Below, piece by piece: positions 25,719-34,985 of a DNA stretch of 64,000 nt (its first letter is position 1; each line of letters opens with the position of its first letter). This stretch comes from AP-15 sp963762575. Lineage in GTDB: Bacteria; Pseudomonadota; Alphaproteobacteria; ATCC43930; CGMCC-115725. The stretch lies in assembly GCA_963762575.1 (NCBI GenBank), contig CAVXLL010000001.1, positions 620,001-684,000 of the forward strand, given 5' to 3'. The notes beneath the pieces are model-generated. The model saw nothing but the letters and a program-made list of their open reading frames with translations, ran no database searches and was not told where the DNA came from. Made by a program: the position numbers and the translations under genes.

Positions 25719-26492
25719 ATGAAGGTTGCAATTCTCGCCGGTGGGATGGGAACGCGGCTCGCTGAGGAAACGGATCAGCGCCCAAAACCAATGATAGAGA
25801 TCGGCGGCAAACCGATTCTTTGGCACATCATGAAATATTACTCGTCATATGGGTTCAACGAGTTCGTCATCGCACTCGGTTACAAGAAAGAGGCGGTCAT
25901 ACGATATTTCTTGGATTTGCATTATTATAGTTCGGATCTCACGATCAGAACCGGTGACGGTTCCATTTCAGTCCACGAGCAGCGGCGCGAACCGGACTGG
26001 ATTGTCCATCTTATCGACACAGGGCCAGTGACCGAAACGGGCGGCCGCATCAAGCGGCTCGCACCCTACATCGGCAGCTCGACATTCATGCTTACCTGGT
26101 GCGACGGCCTGTCAGATGTTAACCTTGATAGTCTCCTCGCATTTCATCGGTCCCATGGTAAGCTCGCTACGGTAACCACCGTTCGCGCGCCTGGGCGCTT
26201 CGGTTATATCGAGCTAGACGGCGATAACGTCAGCCGTTTCCGTGAGAAGCCGGCTGAGGGGGACGGTTGGATCAACGGCGCCTTTTTTGTGTTGGAGCCG
26301 GGCGTATTCGAATACGTCGACGGCGACGCGACGAGTTGGGAGCGGGAGTCCATGGAACAGCTTGCCGTCGACCGGCAGCTCGCGGCCTATCGCCACAGCT
26401 CGTTCTGGCAATGTATGGACACTCTGCGCGAAAAGCGATTGCTTGACGAACTGTGGACCCAGGGCAAGGCTCCCTGGAAAAGGTGGGAGTAA
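25719..26492 (+). CDS. rfbF: glucose-1-phosphate cytidylyltransferase
   Basis: 257 aa, the usual length of RfbF/DdhA. It makes CDP-glucose and pyrophosphate from CTP and glucose-1-phosphate. The nucleotide-binding signature 'ILAGGMGTRLAEETDQRPKP' opens the protein, with 'MIEIGGKPILWHIMKYYSSYG', the Asp of 'WCDGLSDVNLD', and 'GRFGYIELDGD', 'FREKP', 'WINGAFFVLEP' following as in the family. The first gene of the island operon; the next gene starts 5 bases after its stop. No CDP-glucose 4,6-dehydratase (RfbG) gene of obvious type is adjacent, which leaves the next step to the SDR at 26497 or to a distant gene. Confidence 0.93.
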   Translation: MKVAILAGGMGTRLAEETDQRPKPMIEIGGKPILWHIMKYYSSYGFNEFVIALGYKKEAVIRYFLDLHYYSSDLTIRTGDGSISVHEQRREPDWIVHLIDTGPVTETGGRIKRLAPYIGSSTFMLTWCDGLSDVNLDSLLAFHRSHGKLATVTTVRAPGRFGYIELDGDNVSRFREKPAEGDGWINGAFFVLEPGVFEYVDGDATSWERESMEQLAVDRQLAAYRHSSFWQCMDTLREKRLLDELWTQGKAPWKRWE

Positions 26493-26496
26493 AGAG

Positions 26497-27573
26497 ATGC
26501 GGGTCTTAGTAACCGGGCATCGGGGCTACATCGGCAGCCCCCTAGTCGATCGGTTGAAGGCGGCTGGTCATGAAGTGTTGGGCGTCGATACGGAGCTCTA
26601 CGAGGATTGCACCTTTGGGGGAAACAAGGAGAGCGGGATCCCGACAATCAATCGGGATATTCGAGAGTTGTTGCCCTCTGATCTCGAGGACATCGAAGCG
26701 ATCGCCCATCTCGCCGGTATCTGCAACGATCCGCTGGGAGATTTGTTGCCGGAAACTACATACGACATCAACCACGCGGCAACAGTTAGGCTGGCAAAAA
26801 TTGCGAAGGCCGGTGGCGTTCGACGATTTATCTTCTCGTCTTCATGCAGTGTGTATGGCGCTGCCGGGCAAGATTGGATCGATGAACATTCCGAACCCAA
26901 TCCAATCACCGCTTATGGAATTTCCAAATGGAAGGCCGAGCTTGATTTGAGGCAGTTAGCAGACACCCGCTTCTCGCCGATATTCCTGCGGAGCGCCACG
27001 GCCTACGGCTTCTCCCCGCGCATCCGGTTCGATCTGGTTCTCAACAATTTGACCGCGCACGCATTCACCAGTGGCAAGGTGCTTCTCAAGAGCGACGGCA
27101 TGTCGTGGCGTCCTATCGTCCATATCGAGGACATCGGTCGAGCCTTTGTCGCGGCCATCGAGGCGCCGGTCGAGACCGTTCATAACGAGATATTCAACGT
27201 CGGGATCACAACCGAAAACTATCGCATTCGGGAAATCGCGCAGATCGTAGAGGAAACGGTGCTCGGCTCCCGTGTCGAATTTGCCGCCGGGGCCGGTCCT
27301 GACAAACGGAGTTATCGCGTCGATTGCTCAAAAATTTCCCGCCTGCTGCCCAAATTCAGACCGCAATGGACGGCGCGCCGAGGGGCGCGTGACCTATATA
27401 ACAGGTATAGCGAGCATGGGCTTTTGTTGGAGGACTTTGAAGGCGCGCGATATCAGCGGCTCGCCTATCTCCAGTCATTGATGGCCCGGGGCGCCATTGA
27501 TGGTAATTTGCGCTGGATTGTGCCGACTGCAAGTCTGGATAACAACGCTACACCAACGCCCGAGATTGTCTGA
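26497..27573 (+). CDS. NAD-dependent epimerase/dehydratase (extended SDR)
   Basis: 358 aa. Rossmann motif 'VTGHRGYIGSPL' at the N-terminus, 'HLAGICNDPLGDL', the Ser of 'FSSSCSVYG', and the catalytic Tyr-x-x-x-Lys in 'AYGISKWKAE'. 'LRSATAYGFSPRIRFDLVLNN' and 'WRPIVHIEDIGRAF' are typical of nucleotide-sugar SDRs. It probably oxidises, epimerises or dehydrates a CDP- or dTDP-hexose. It starts 5 bases after rfbF, so the two are translationally linked. The paralogue at 38469 shares the 'PRxRFDL' region. Confidence 0.9.
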   Translation: MRVLVTGHRGYIGSPLVDRLKAAGHEVLGVDTELYEDCTFGGNKESGIPTINRDIRELLPSDLEDIEAIAHLAGICNDPLGDLLPETTYDINHAATVRLAKIAKAGGVRRFIFSSSCSVYGAAGQDWIDEHSEPNPITAYGISKWKAELDLRQLADTRFSPIFLRSATAYGFSPRIRFDLVLNNLTAHAFTSGKVLLKSDGMSWRPIVHIEDIGRAFVAAIEAPVETVHNEIFNVGITTENYRIREIAQIVEETVLGSRVEFAAGAGPDKRSYRVDCSKISRLLPKFRPQWTARRGARDLYNRYSEHGLLLEDFEGARYQRLAYLQSLMARGAIDGNLRWIVPTASLDNNATPTPEIV

Positions 27574-27615
27574 TACGCGTCGCCTCTGTCAATCGCTAAC
27601 CATAAGGGTCTGCCG

Positions 27616-28812
27616 TTGGAAAAGACTATATGTCCTAACTGCAGATCGGAGGGCTGCTGCCATCCATTCTACGAAGTGCTGCGCGTCCCAACCAACAGCT
27701 GCCTACTGGTAGAGGATCGAGCTCAGGCGCTGGCTTTCCCGACCGGCGATATCGTACTCGCGCTCTGTAGTGGATGCGGCTTTATTTTCAATGCAGTTTG
27801 GAACCCTGAATGCACGGTCTATTCGGATCAATACGAGGAGACCCAGGGCTTCTCCCCCACATTCAACACCTTCAACCGCGCCATCGCCGAGGAGCTCGTC
27901 AGCAGCTACGATATTCGCGGCAAGACCGTGCTGGAGATAGGTTGCGGGAAAGGCGAGTTCCTGAGCTTGATCTGCAAGCTCGGGGGTAATCGTGGCATTG
28001 GCTATGATCCAAGCTTTGTTCCCGCGCGGCAGCGCTCAGAGCAAGATATCCGGTTCGTGCGCGAATTCTTCACGAAAGACACGCACGCAGTCGCGCCCGA
28101 TCTACTATGTTGCAAGATGACCCTCGAGCACATCGGGCAGACGCACCAGTTTCTGGCATCTGTCCGGTCGGTCGCCAATCGTAAGGATTCGGTCATCTTT
28201 TTTCAGGTGCCCGATGTCGCTCGCATCCTCAAAGAGGGGGCGTTTTGGGACATCTACTACGAGCACTGTTCATATTTTAGCGCCACGTCGCTCAAGCATC
28301 TGTTTACTGGGACGGGTTTCGCGGTACACAGGGTTTGGACCGGATATGACGGCCAGTACTTGATGATTTTGACCAGCCCGGCGGAGCACGGATCCGATCT
28401 CCGCCTTGGTGACGAGGAGGATGTCGCCGCGATCATCCGCAGCTGCGGCAGCTTTGCCGCCGCCGTGGCGCGCAGGCGCGCGTCGTGGCTCAGCCGGCTT
28501 CGCAACTGGGCTGCTACCGGGCAGCGCACGGTCCTCTGGGGTTCCGGATCAAAGGCCGTCGCTTTTCTGACGACGCTGGGGGTGCACGATGAGATAGAGC
28601 ACGTGGTCGACATCAATCCTTACCGCGTCGGCAAATTTCTTCCGACTACCGGGCAAAGAATTGTGGCGCCATCCTTTCTCCGCGAATACCGTCCGGACAA
28701 TGTCGTTATAATGAATCCGATCTACAGCGATGAAGTCGAACGGGAACTCGCGCGTCAGCGCTGTGAGCCCCGAGTGTACACGATTGTCGACCTTGAGACG
28801 GAACCGGCGTGA
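27616..28812 (+). CDS. SAM-dependent sugar C-methyltransferase-like protein (zinc-ribbon N-terminus)
   Basis: 398 aa. Layout of the Methyltransf_13/12/14 type: an N-terminal zinc-binding Cys set ('CPNCRSEGCC' and 'CSGCGFIF'), a SAM domain with motif I 'VLEIGCGKGEFLSL', and a C-terminal Rossmann-like domain ('VLWGSGSKAVAFLTTLGV', 'DINPYRVGKFLP'). Characterised relatives (TylC3, NovU) C-methylate nucleotide sugars. The start is a TTG at 27616 (MEKTICPNC); no ATG fits. Its stop overlaps the start of the next methyltransferase. Confidence 0.85.
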   Translation: MEKTICPNCRSEGCCHPFYEVLRVPTNSCLLVEDRAQALAFPTGDIVLALCSGCGFIFNAVWNPECTVYSDQYEETQGFSPTFNTFNRAIAEELVSSYDIRGKTVLEIGCGKGEFLSLICKLGGNRGIGYDPSFVPARQRSEQDIRFVREFFTKDTHAVAPDLLCCKMTLEHIGQTHQFLASVRSVANRKDSVIFFQVPDVARILKEGAFWDIYYEHCSYFSATSLKHLFTGTGFAVHRVWTGYDGQYLMILTSPAEHGSDLRLGDEEDVAAIIRSCGSFAAAVARRRASWLSRLRNWAATGQRTVLWGSGSKAVAFLTTLGVHDEIEHVVDINPYRVGKFLPTTGQRIVAPSFLREYRPDNVVIMNPIYSDEVERELARQRCEPRVYTIVDLETEPA

Positions 28813-29981
28813 CGATGAAAGCTCGTGACGACTGCGTCGTTTGCGGGAAAAAATCCCTCAAGCCGTTGCTCTCCATTCCCGACGTTCCGACACTGTGCAA
28901 TCGGCTCTGCGCGTCTGAAGCTGAGGCGGCGAACGCGCCACGCGGCAATATCAGCCTCAGCTACTGTCTCAATTGCGGTCATATCATCAACTCTGCTTTC
29001 GATCAGGCACGGGTCAAGTATGACGGACGTTTTGAGAATACGCTGACCTTCTCACCGCGCTACCGACAATATGCGGAGGTGATGGCCGATCGGATCATCA
29101 AGCGCTACGGCCTGATCGGGAAAAGCATCGTCGAAATCGGATGCGGCAGCGCCGACTTCCTCCGCCTCCTATGCGGGGCAGGAAACCACGGCGAAGGCTA
29201 TGACCCGAGCCAGCCGACTAGTCGATCCGCAGCAGGTCGTGGGAATGTCGAGATTATCGGCCGCAATTTCGCGGTCGAAGACGCGCGCGGCGCTGATTTG
29301 GTGTGCTGCCGCCATGTGCTGGAGCATTTGCCGGAACCCATGGATCTGCTGCGGCAGCTCCGCGAAAGCATCGCCATCAAGGCTGATGCGACAGTTTGTT
29401 TTGAGGTTCCAAACGGTCTATTCACTCTAGACCGCTTGGGCATCTGGGACATAATCCACGAACACGTCTCGTACTTCACGCCGTCCTCGTTGGTGCGGGC
29501 ATTCCACAGCGCAGGTTTTACGGTTTGCTGCACCGAAGCTGCGTTTGACGACCAATATCTATGGCTGGAAGCCTGCGTCGACGGTCAGGCGTTGCCAATT
29601 GATCCGCCAAAGCGGCCCCCGGACGCGCTTTACAGTTCCTTTAGCCAGCGATTTTCCGAAAGAGTTGCACTGTGGCGTCAGCGCATCGAGGAATTGCGAT
29701 CCGATCGCCGGCATGTCGTGATCTGGGGCGCGGGTGCCAAAGGCGTCATGTTCCTGAACCTGCTGCGAGTGACCGCCGGCGCCGGCGTTGATTGGGTGGT
29801 AGATATAAACCCGCGCAAGCACGGCCATTTTGTGCCGCTCATGGGACAAAGAATCGTCGGCCCGGACCACTTGCCGCAAGACCCGCCGGATCTCGTGGTC
29901 GTCATGAACCCTGAGTACGAGCGCGAGGTCCGGTCTATGATCGACGATATGGGAATCGGCTGCGAGGTGATGAGCGCGTGA
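28809..29981 (+). CDS. SAM-dependent sugar C-methyltransferase-like protein, second copy
   Basis: 390 aa, the same three-part layout as its neighbour: Cys motifs 'CVVCGKKS' and 'CLNCGHI', SAM motif 'IVEIGCGSADFLRL', 'CCRHVLEHLPEPMDLL', and the C-terminal domain 'VIWGAGAKGVMFLNLL' with 'DINPRKHGHFVPLMGQ'. A GTG at 28809 overlaps the previous stop (GTGA); an ATG at 28815 is an alternative. The two tandem genes are divergent in sequence, suggesting distinct substrates or a heteromeric pair. A short piece resembling its 3' end and downstream flank recurs at 63236-63310. Confidence 0.85.
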   Translation: MTMKARDDCVVCGKKSLKPLLSIPDVPTLCNRLCASEAEAANAPRGNISLSYCLNCGHIINSAFDQARVKYDGRFENTLTFSPRYRQYAEVMADRIIKRYGLIGKSIVEIGCGSADFLRLLCGAGNHGEGYDPSQPTSRSAAGRGNVEIIGRNFAVEDARGADLVCCRHVLEHLPEPMDLLRQLRESIAIKADATVCFEVPNGLFTLDRLGIWDIIHEHVSYFTPSSLVRAFHSAGFTVCCTEAAFDDQYLWLEACVDGQALPIDPPKRPPDALYSSFSQRFSERVALWRQRIEELRSDRRHVVIWGAGAKGVMFLNLLRVTAGAGVDWVVDINPRKHGHFVPLMGQRIVGPDHLPQDPPDLVVVMNPEYEREVRSMIDDMGIGCEVMSA

Positions 29982-30559
29982 GCCACGCCAAATAACCTCC
30001 TGATCTCTCGGTACGATCTTGGTTAAACACTTTTCGTTGTACAAATTATCGTATAGATAAAAAAATTATTGCAATTTGGAACGTAAATGCTTATTAGCGG
30101 TGGTTGGCACTATCTATCCGAGGATGAGACCCTACCAAAACCGATCGGTGACCTCATCTGGGGCACAGTCAGCAACCGAGAGGACGCACATATGTCGAGG
30201 CTAAAAAATCCACTCACCGGGCTCCAGAGTTCGCGCCGTAATCTCATCCGGATAGGCGCCATAGTGGCGTCCGGGATAATCGCTAAGACAACGTCTGCGA
30301 CTGCGGACGACTTTCGCGGGGAGGACTTCGATCGTGGACGGGAAAGAGCTAGACGGTGGGACGATGGTAGGCGGGACCGAGACGAAAAGGGGGGCAGAGA
30401 TCCTCATTGTTTTCTCAAGGGTACGACGATCCGGACCGCAGATGGCGACAGAAAGATCGAAGATCTAGCCATCGGCGAGTTGCTGCCGACCGCTTTCGGC
30501 GGGATGGCCCGCGTTCAATGGATCGGGCGCTATCGCTTCAAGAGGAGTGATCCCACTAA

Positions 30560-31489
30560 GAGGCTGACCGAAAATGAATTGAGTGATTTCAGTCGGTTGT
30601 GGCATGATGGTTGTGTCAAAGCAATCATCGAGGCACAAAATGTGGACCAAAATCACTCGGCCAAAGTATGGACGAGAGGGGCGGCGCTACGCAAGCGATG
30701 TCACGGATGCGGAATGGGCGCTGATTGAGCCCCACATGCCGGCAGTAAAGCGTTTGGGTCGGCCGCGTGAGACCGAGCTACGGGCCGTGTTGGATGCGAT
30801 CTTGTATATCGCGCGAACCGGCTGTCAGTGGCGCATGCTGCCAAAGGACTTTCCTCCGTTTACCACCGTGCAAGGTTATTTCTACGATTGGCGAGACGAC
30901 GGCTTGTTTGAGAAGATCAATTTTGCGTTGCTGCTGGAAGCACGCGAAGCAGCGGGCCGTGAACCGAGCCCCTCGGCCGGGGTCATCGACAGTCAATCGG
31001 TCAAGACGACCGAGAGCGGTGGGCCGCGGGGGTACGATGCGGCCAAGAAGGTAAAAGGCCGCAAGCGCCACATTGTGACCGATACTGGCGGTCTGCTGGT
31101 CGGCGCCGAGGTGCACCCCGCCGATGTCCAAGATCGCGATGGTGCCGTGCTGGTCATTGAGGCCATCCACCAGTTGTTTCCCTGGCTACGCCATCTTTTC
31201 GCCGACAGTGTCTACAACGGCCCCAACCTGCGCGAGGCGCTCGCCAAATTCGGCCACTGGACCATCGAGATCGTCAAACGCGCCGCTGATGCCGCCGGCT
31301 TTAAACTGCTGCCGCGTCGCTGGGTCGTCGAACGAACCCTGGCTTGGCTCAATCGAAACCGCCGCCTGGCCAAGGATTTCGAGACTTCGATCGCCAGTGC
31401 CAAAGTCTGGGTTTACATCGCCTCCGTGCAGCTGCTCATTAGGAAACTCGCCTGACTTTGATGCAACCTATACGATTAAGATTCGGACA
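30560..31489 (+). mobile_element. IS5-family insertion sequence, copy 1 (930 bases)
   Basis: Bounded by a CTAA duplication (30556-30559 and 31490-31493). Ends are GAGGCTGACCGAAAATG on the left and, reverse-complemented, TGTCCGAATCTTAATC on the right; TGACCGAA/TGTCCGAA is the shared terminal core. One transposase gene fills it. A second copy of the same length lies inverted at 53201-54130, also flanked by CTAA, and I see one base difference between their coding regions. Confidence 0.88.
30640..31455 (+). CDS. IS5-family transposase (copy 1)
   Basis: 271 aa from the ATG at 30640 ('MWTKITRPKYGREG'); earlier in-frame starts exist at 30583 and 30604. The DDE catalytic triad is visible as Asp in 'VIDSQSVKTTE', Asp in 'FADSVYNGP', and Glu in 'RRWVVERTLAWLNRNRRL'. 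The N-terminal DUF4096-like region 'SDVTDAEWALIEPHMP' is also present. Single-frame transposase, intact and probably active given the fresh insertion. It differs from copy 2 at the C-terminus ('IRKLA' versus 'IRRLA'). Confidence 0.93.
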   Translation: MWTKITRPKYGREGRRYASDVTDAEWALIEPHMPAVKRLGRPRETELRAVLDAILYIARTGCQWRMLPKDFPPFTTVQGYFYDWRDDGLFEKINFALLLEAREAAGREPSPSAGVIDSQSVKTTESGGPRGYDAAKKVKGRKRHIVTDTGGLLVGAEVHPADVQDRDGAVLVIEAIHQLFPWLRHLFADSVYNGPNLREALAKFGHWTIEIVKRAADAAGFKLLPRRWVVERTLAWLNRNRRLAKDFETSIASAKVWVYIASVQLLIRKLA

Positions 31490-32224
31490 CTAAGGCATGG
31501 GTCAAAGACGTACTTCCTATTCGGGTCGCTCGTTCAGCCCTTGGCCCTGATGTTCCGCATGCTGATTTGTATGTCACACAGACGCACGCGCTGCTGCTCG
31601 ATGGCGTGCTGGTGGCAGCGGGCAATCTCATCAACGGCACGACAATTACACGTTGCGACGCGAGTGAACGCGAGGAATTAGAGTTCTTCCATATAAAACT
31701 CGCACGCCATAATGTGATTTACGCGGCAGGAGCGCCGTGCGAAACTCTGTTGAACGTCGATGAGACCGCTGCCAACTTTGCCGAATATTTTCGTCAATAT
31801 GGATCTTCTGCAACCGAAGCGACCCCGTGTGCGCCTTTGCTTCGGTACAGCTACCGGCGGGGCGAAATCAAGTCGTGTTTCCGCAGCGCGATCTCCCCTT
31901 GGCTCGACCGGCGCCAGACTGTTGATGTTATTCGGGACAAGCTGGACGCGCGAGGGATCTCGCTTTCGCGGCACGCGGAATTCATATCGTAATTCACATA
32001 ATGAGGGGCGGTTGCTTGCCGTCCCTTGCTTCTACTCCACCCCGGCACAGAGAATTGGTCTCACGTTGTGAGCATTTGAAGCAAACATCCGGGTTCGCAC
32101 GCGCGCAATGCGCTCAGACACAGATATACAAATTGGGGGTCCAGTGCTATATGCCGAACCCCGTTAGGGAATCGTTTAATCCTTTACGGCCGGCCACGTG
32201 CGGCCAAACCGAGATAGGGCGATT

Positions 32225-33523
32225 ATGCGGATCACCAATTGTCGATCCTGCGGCTGCGACGACCTGCGCGTCATTCTCGACCTCGGGTCTCAACCCATAG
32301 CCAATGCGCTGCTCAGCGAGGAAGAACTCACTCGCCCGGAGGCGAGGTTTGCGCTGGCGGTGGCATTTTGCCCGGTATGCGCGCTACTGCAAGTGACCGA
32401 GACCGTCGCGGCTGATATCCTTTATCGTCGCGATTATCCGTATTTTTCCTCATCATCGCCCGCGCTGTTGAAGCATTCGGCCGAACATGTCGAAGCGCTG
32501 GCTTGCAAATACGACCTCGGTCCCCTCAGTTTGGTGGTAGAGGTTGCCAGCAATGACGGATACTTGCTGTGCAATTTCGTCCACCGTGGGATCCCCTGCC
32601 TCGGTATCGATCCGGCGGACGGGCCTGTAGCACGGGCAAATGCCATCGGCGTGCCGACGATGCACGACTTCTTCGGGTCGCGATGCGCCGAAAAGCTGGC
32701 GAGCGAGGGCAAGCTCGCCGATGTGGTGATCGCCAACAACGTCGTCGCTCATGTAGACGATATTAATGACTTTGTCGCCGGCGTTTCACGGCTTTTGAAG
32801 CCGACCGGCAGCGCGGTCTTTGAATTCGCTTACGCCTTGGATCTGATCGAACACTGCGAGTTCGACACCATTTACCATGAACACCTCTTTTATCACACGC
32901 TACACGGGCTCACGCCGCTCTTTCACCGGCATGGGCTCCACTTGAATGACGTCGAACGGCTTCCAATTCACGGGGGCTCGTTGCGGCTGACAGCAAGCCG
33001 AACGCCCGAACGCTCGGCGAACCTCGATGAGCTGTTTGCTCATGAGGCAGCGCTGGGCGTAGGTGAGGTGTCATTCTATAACGAGTTTGCGGACCGCGTC
33101 AGAGCACTTCGCAACTCGCTTGCCGGCCTGCTCGTCTCGGAGAAAGCCAAAGGGAAGCGGATCGCCTGCTACGGCGCCGCGGCAAAGGGCGCGACCCTGG
33201 TGAACTATCTCGATCTCGGTGAGCAGTTTTTCGAGTTCGTGGCCGACGCCAATCCCTTCAAACAAGGCAAATACATGCCCGGTCAACACATCCAAATCCG
33301 CCCTCCGGAGCAAGTGGTGATGGACCAACCGGACTATGTCCTGCTGCTAGTTTGGAATTTTGCCGGGGAAGTGATGCGGCAGCAGGCGACCTACCGGGAA
33401 CGTGGCGGCAGTTTCATCATCCCGGTTCCTGAGCCATATATAGTACCGCCGGGAGTACCCATCGATGACACTCAGTACGCCATTTTCCCGACCCGAGATC
33501 CGGCCACCCCTGGGATTGTATAA
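32225..33523 (+). CDS. nucleotide-sugar C-methyltransferase (TylC3/NovU-like)
   Basis: 432 aa. N-terminal zinc site 'CRSCGCDDL' and 'FCPVCALLQV'; SAM domain 'VVEVASNDGYLLCNF'; the family-diagnostic 'FDTIYHEHLFYHTLHGL' with the catalytic His/Tyr pair; 'LPIHGGSLRL'; C-terminal domain 'CYGAAAKGATLVNYLDLG'. This is the best match in the window to characterised 3-C-methyltransferases for dTDP- or CDP-4-keto sugars. ATG 32225 precedes the zinc site. An inverted, decayed fragment of the same gene lies at 35675-35867. Confidence 0.92.
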   Translation: MRITNCRSCGCDDLRVILDLGSQPIANALLSEEELTRPEARFALAVAFCPVCALLQVTETVAADILYRRDYPYFSSSSPALLKHSAEHVEALACKYDLGPLSLVVEVASNDGYLLCNFVHRGIPCLGIDPADGPVARANAIGVPTMHDFFGSRCAEKLASEGKLADVVIANNVVAHVDDINDFVAGVSRLLKPTGSAVFEFAYALDLIEHCEFDTIYHEHLFYHTLHGLTPLFHRHGLHLNDVERLPIHGGSLRLTASRTPERSANLDELFAHEAALGVGEVSFYNEFADRVRALRNSLAGLLVSEKAKGKRIACYGAAAKGATLVNYLDLGEQFFEFVADANPFKQGKYMPGQHIQIRPPEQVVMDQPDYVLLLVWNFAGEVMRQQATYRERGGSFIIPVPEPYIVPPGVPIDDTQYAIFPTRDPATPGIV

Positions 33524-33648
33524 CGAATTTGGGCGCAGAGCAGGGGACATCATCACCAGGTTATTTTCGACAAGACGGATCGGAGATGCGCTATGGTTTA
33601 ATGCGCAGGTGGGAATGCTGGGGTGGTAATATCGAGGAGAGGGGCTCT

Positions 33649-34584
33649 ATGACCGATGTATTGTTCGATCCGCCGCGCAGCGACGAAGCGTGGCGCAATC
33701 TGATTTACGACGGAAAGATCATTATCTTATCGCCAACGCCGGAAATGCTCGCGTTGGTTGAACACACCCGCGGGATGATCGAGGATGCGTTCGCCCCGAT
33801 CGATCCCCAGCGCGCCCATCAGACGTTGCCTGTCGAACGGTGCGTTGAAATCCTTTCGGTGCTGAAACCGGCTTATATCCACCATCCCCGTACGAAGGAA
33901 CTCATACAACGCGTCCTGAATGCCTTTGGCCGCTCTTCCGATAAGACATACCAGGACGTGCCGCGTCTGCGTTGCGCCTTCCCCAAAGATTATCTCACCA
34001 CAGGGATCGCCTACGCCCACCATCCCCATCGAGATACCTGGTATTCGGCGCCAATGTGTCAATTCAATTGGTGGGCGCCTATGTACGAATTCGTCTCAGA
34101 CAATGGAATGGCGTTTCATCCGCGTTACTGGGACCAAGGTGTCAAGAATGGCTCACGTGATTTTAACTACTACCGATGGAATGCCGAGAGTCGTAAGAAC
34201 GCTTCGCAACACATAGGCCGCGACACCCGGGTCCAACCGCATGCGGAGGAACCGCTGGAACTAAACCCGGAAGTGCGCTTTGTCGTTCCGCCTGGCGGGG
34301 TCATAATCTTCTCCGGGGCGCAGCTCCACTCGACGGTGCCGAACACCACGAAACTGGTGCGCTGGAGCATCGACTTTCGCACCATCAACATTGACGACGT
34401 TGTCAGCAAACGCGGCGCGCCAAACACCGACAGCGCTTCGACGGGTACATCGTTGCGAGACTTCCTGCGGGTGGCCGACTTTGCTCCCATACCCGAGAAC
34501 ATCGTCGCACCATATGATGACGGCGTACCGGCCGGTGGAGTGGCCGTTTTCAAGCCGGAGATAACAGGCATATCCGCGAGTTGA
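33649..34584 (+). CDS. Fe(II)/2-oxoglutarate-dependent dioxygenase-like protein
   Basis: 311 aa. The cupin-fold metal triad can be traced: His-x-Asp in 'YAHHPHRDTWYSAP', distal His in 'FSGAQLHSTVPN', and the 2-oxoglutarate-binding Arg in 'LVRWSIDFRT'. This resembles phytanoyl-CoA dioxygenase-type enzymes. In this setting it may hydroxylate or epimerise a sugar or an attached group. ATG 33649 follows a GAGGAGAGGGG ribosome site. It follows the C-methyltransferase by 125 bases, same strand. Confidence 0.72.
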   Translation: MTDVLFDPPRSDEAWRNLIYDGKIIILSPTPEMLALVEHTRGMIEDAFAPIDPQRAHQTLPVERCVEILSVLKPAYIHHPRTKELIQRVLNAFGRSSDKTYQDVPRLRCAFPKDYLTTGIAYAHHPHRDTWYSAPMCQFNWWAPMYEFVSDNGMAFHPRYWDQGVKNGSRDFNYYRWNAESRKNASQHIGRDTRVQPHAEEPLELNPEVRFVVPPGGVIIFSGAQLHSTVPNTTKLVRWSIDFRTINIDDVVSKRGAPNTDSASTGTSLRDFLRVADFAPIPENIVAPYDDGVPAGGVAVFKPEITGISAS

Positions 34585-34749
34585 CGGCAGCAAAGGGTCC
34601 GAACAGGCGCGAGGCGACATATAAACAACCTGCCCGCTTGACGCGCCCTCATAATAGGTTACCTGAACTGGCCGGCGAAGAAGCTCGGTGTGAAATACTG
34701 GCCGTTCGCGAGAGCTTCAACCGTCTTACGGCTACGGGAGGATAGAAGT

Positions 34750-34915
34750 AATTCAACGCCATTAATAAGTGTTGGACTGTTTATGTATGGCGGAGAGCGC
34801 ATTATAGAGCCGTTGAAAGATTTGGTCATTGCGGCCGATCAAGTGTTTATAACCTGCAAGTTCGCGAAAACGAAATCAACCGATTTTCGGCAAAACGTGA
34901 GCCGGCAGAAGGTAA
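34750..34915 (+). pseudogene. decayed, internally deleted copy of the GT2 glycosyltransferase
   Basis: 'STPLISVGLFMYGGERIIE' matches the start of the intact glycosyltransferase at 35917 ('SPLLSVGLFVYNGERFIEE'). It is joined directly to 'LKDLVIAADQVFITCKFAKT', matching that enzyme's last 35 residues. About 280 residues between them are absent. The two ends of one gene are thus fused in frame, showing a past duplication followed by internal deletion. Confidence 0.75.
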
Positions 34916-34985
34916 GTTACATTGGTTTGCACTGGCGGCGATAGTTTGCGTTACCGGGGACGGATTTTAAGTTGAGAGAGGCATC

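Larger units (their letters stand above)
30192..31992 (+). pseudogene. Hint-domain (Hint_2) secreted protein, interrupted by an IS5-family element
   Basis: The reading frame starting 'MSRLKNPLTGLQSSRRN' has a twin-arginine-like signal, then an Asp/Arg-rich segment and the Hint opening 'CFLKGTTIRTADGDRKIEDL'. At 'SDPTK' it is cut by the IS at 30560-31489. Beyond the IS the frame resumes: 'AWVKDVLPIRVARSALG', 'YVTQTHALLLDGVLV', ending at 31992. Deleting the IS plus one CTAA copy gives exactly 289 codons with no other break, so the insertion is recent. Hint_2 proteins in Alphaproteobacteria are extracellular or self-processing; the function here is unknown. The first Cys of the Hint fold is present. 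Confidence 0.8.
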
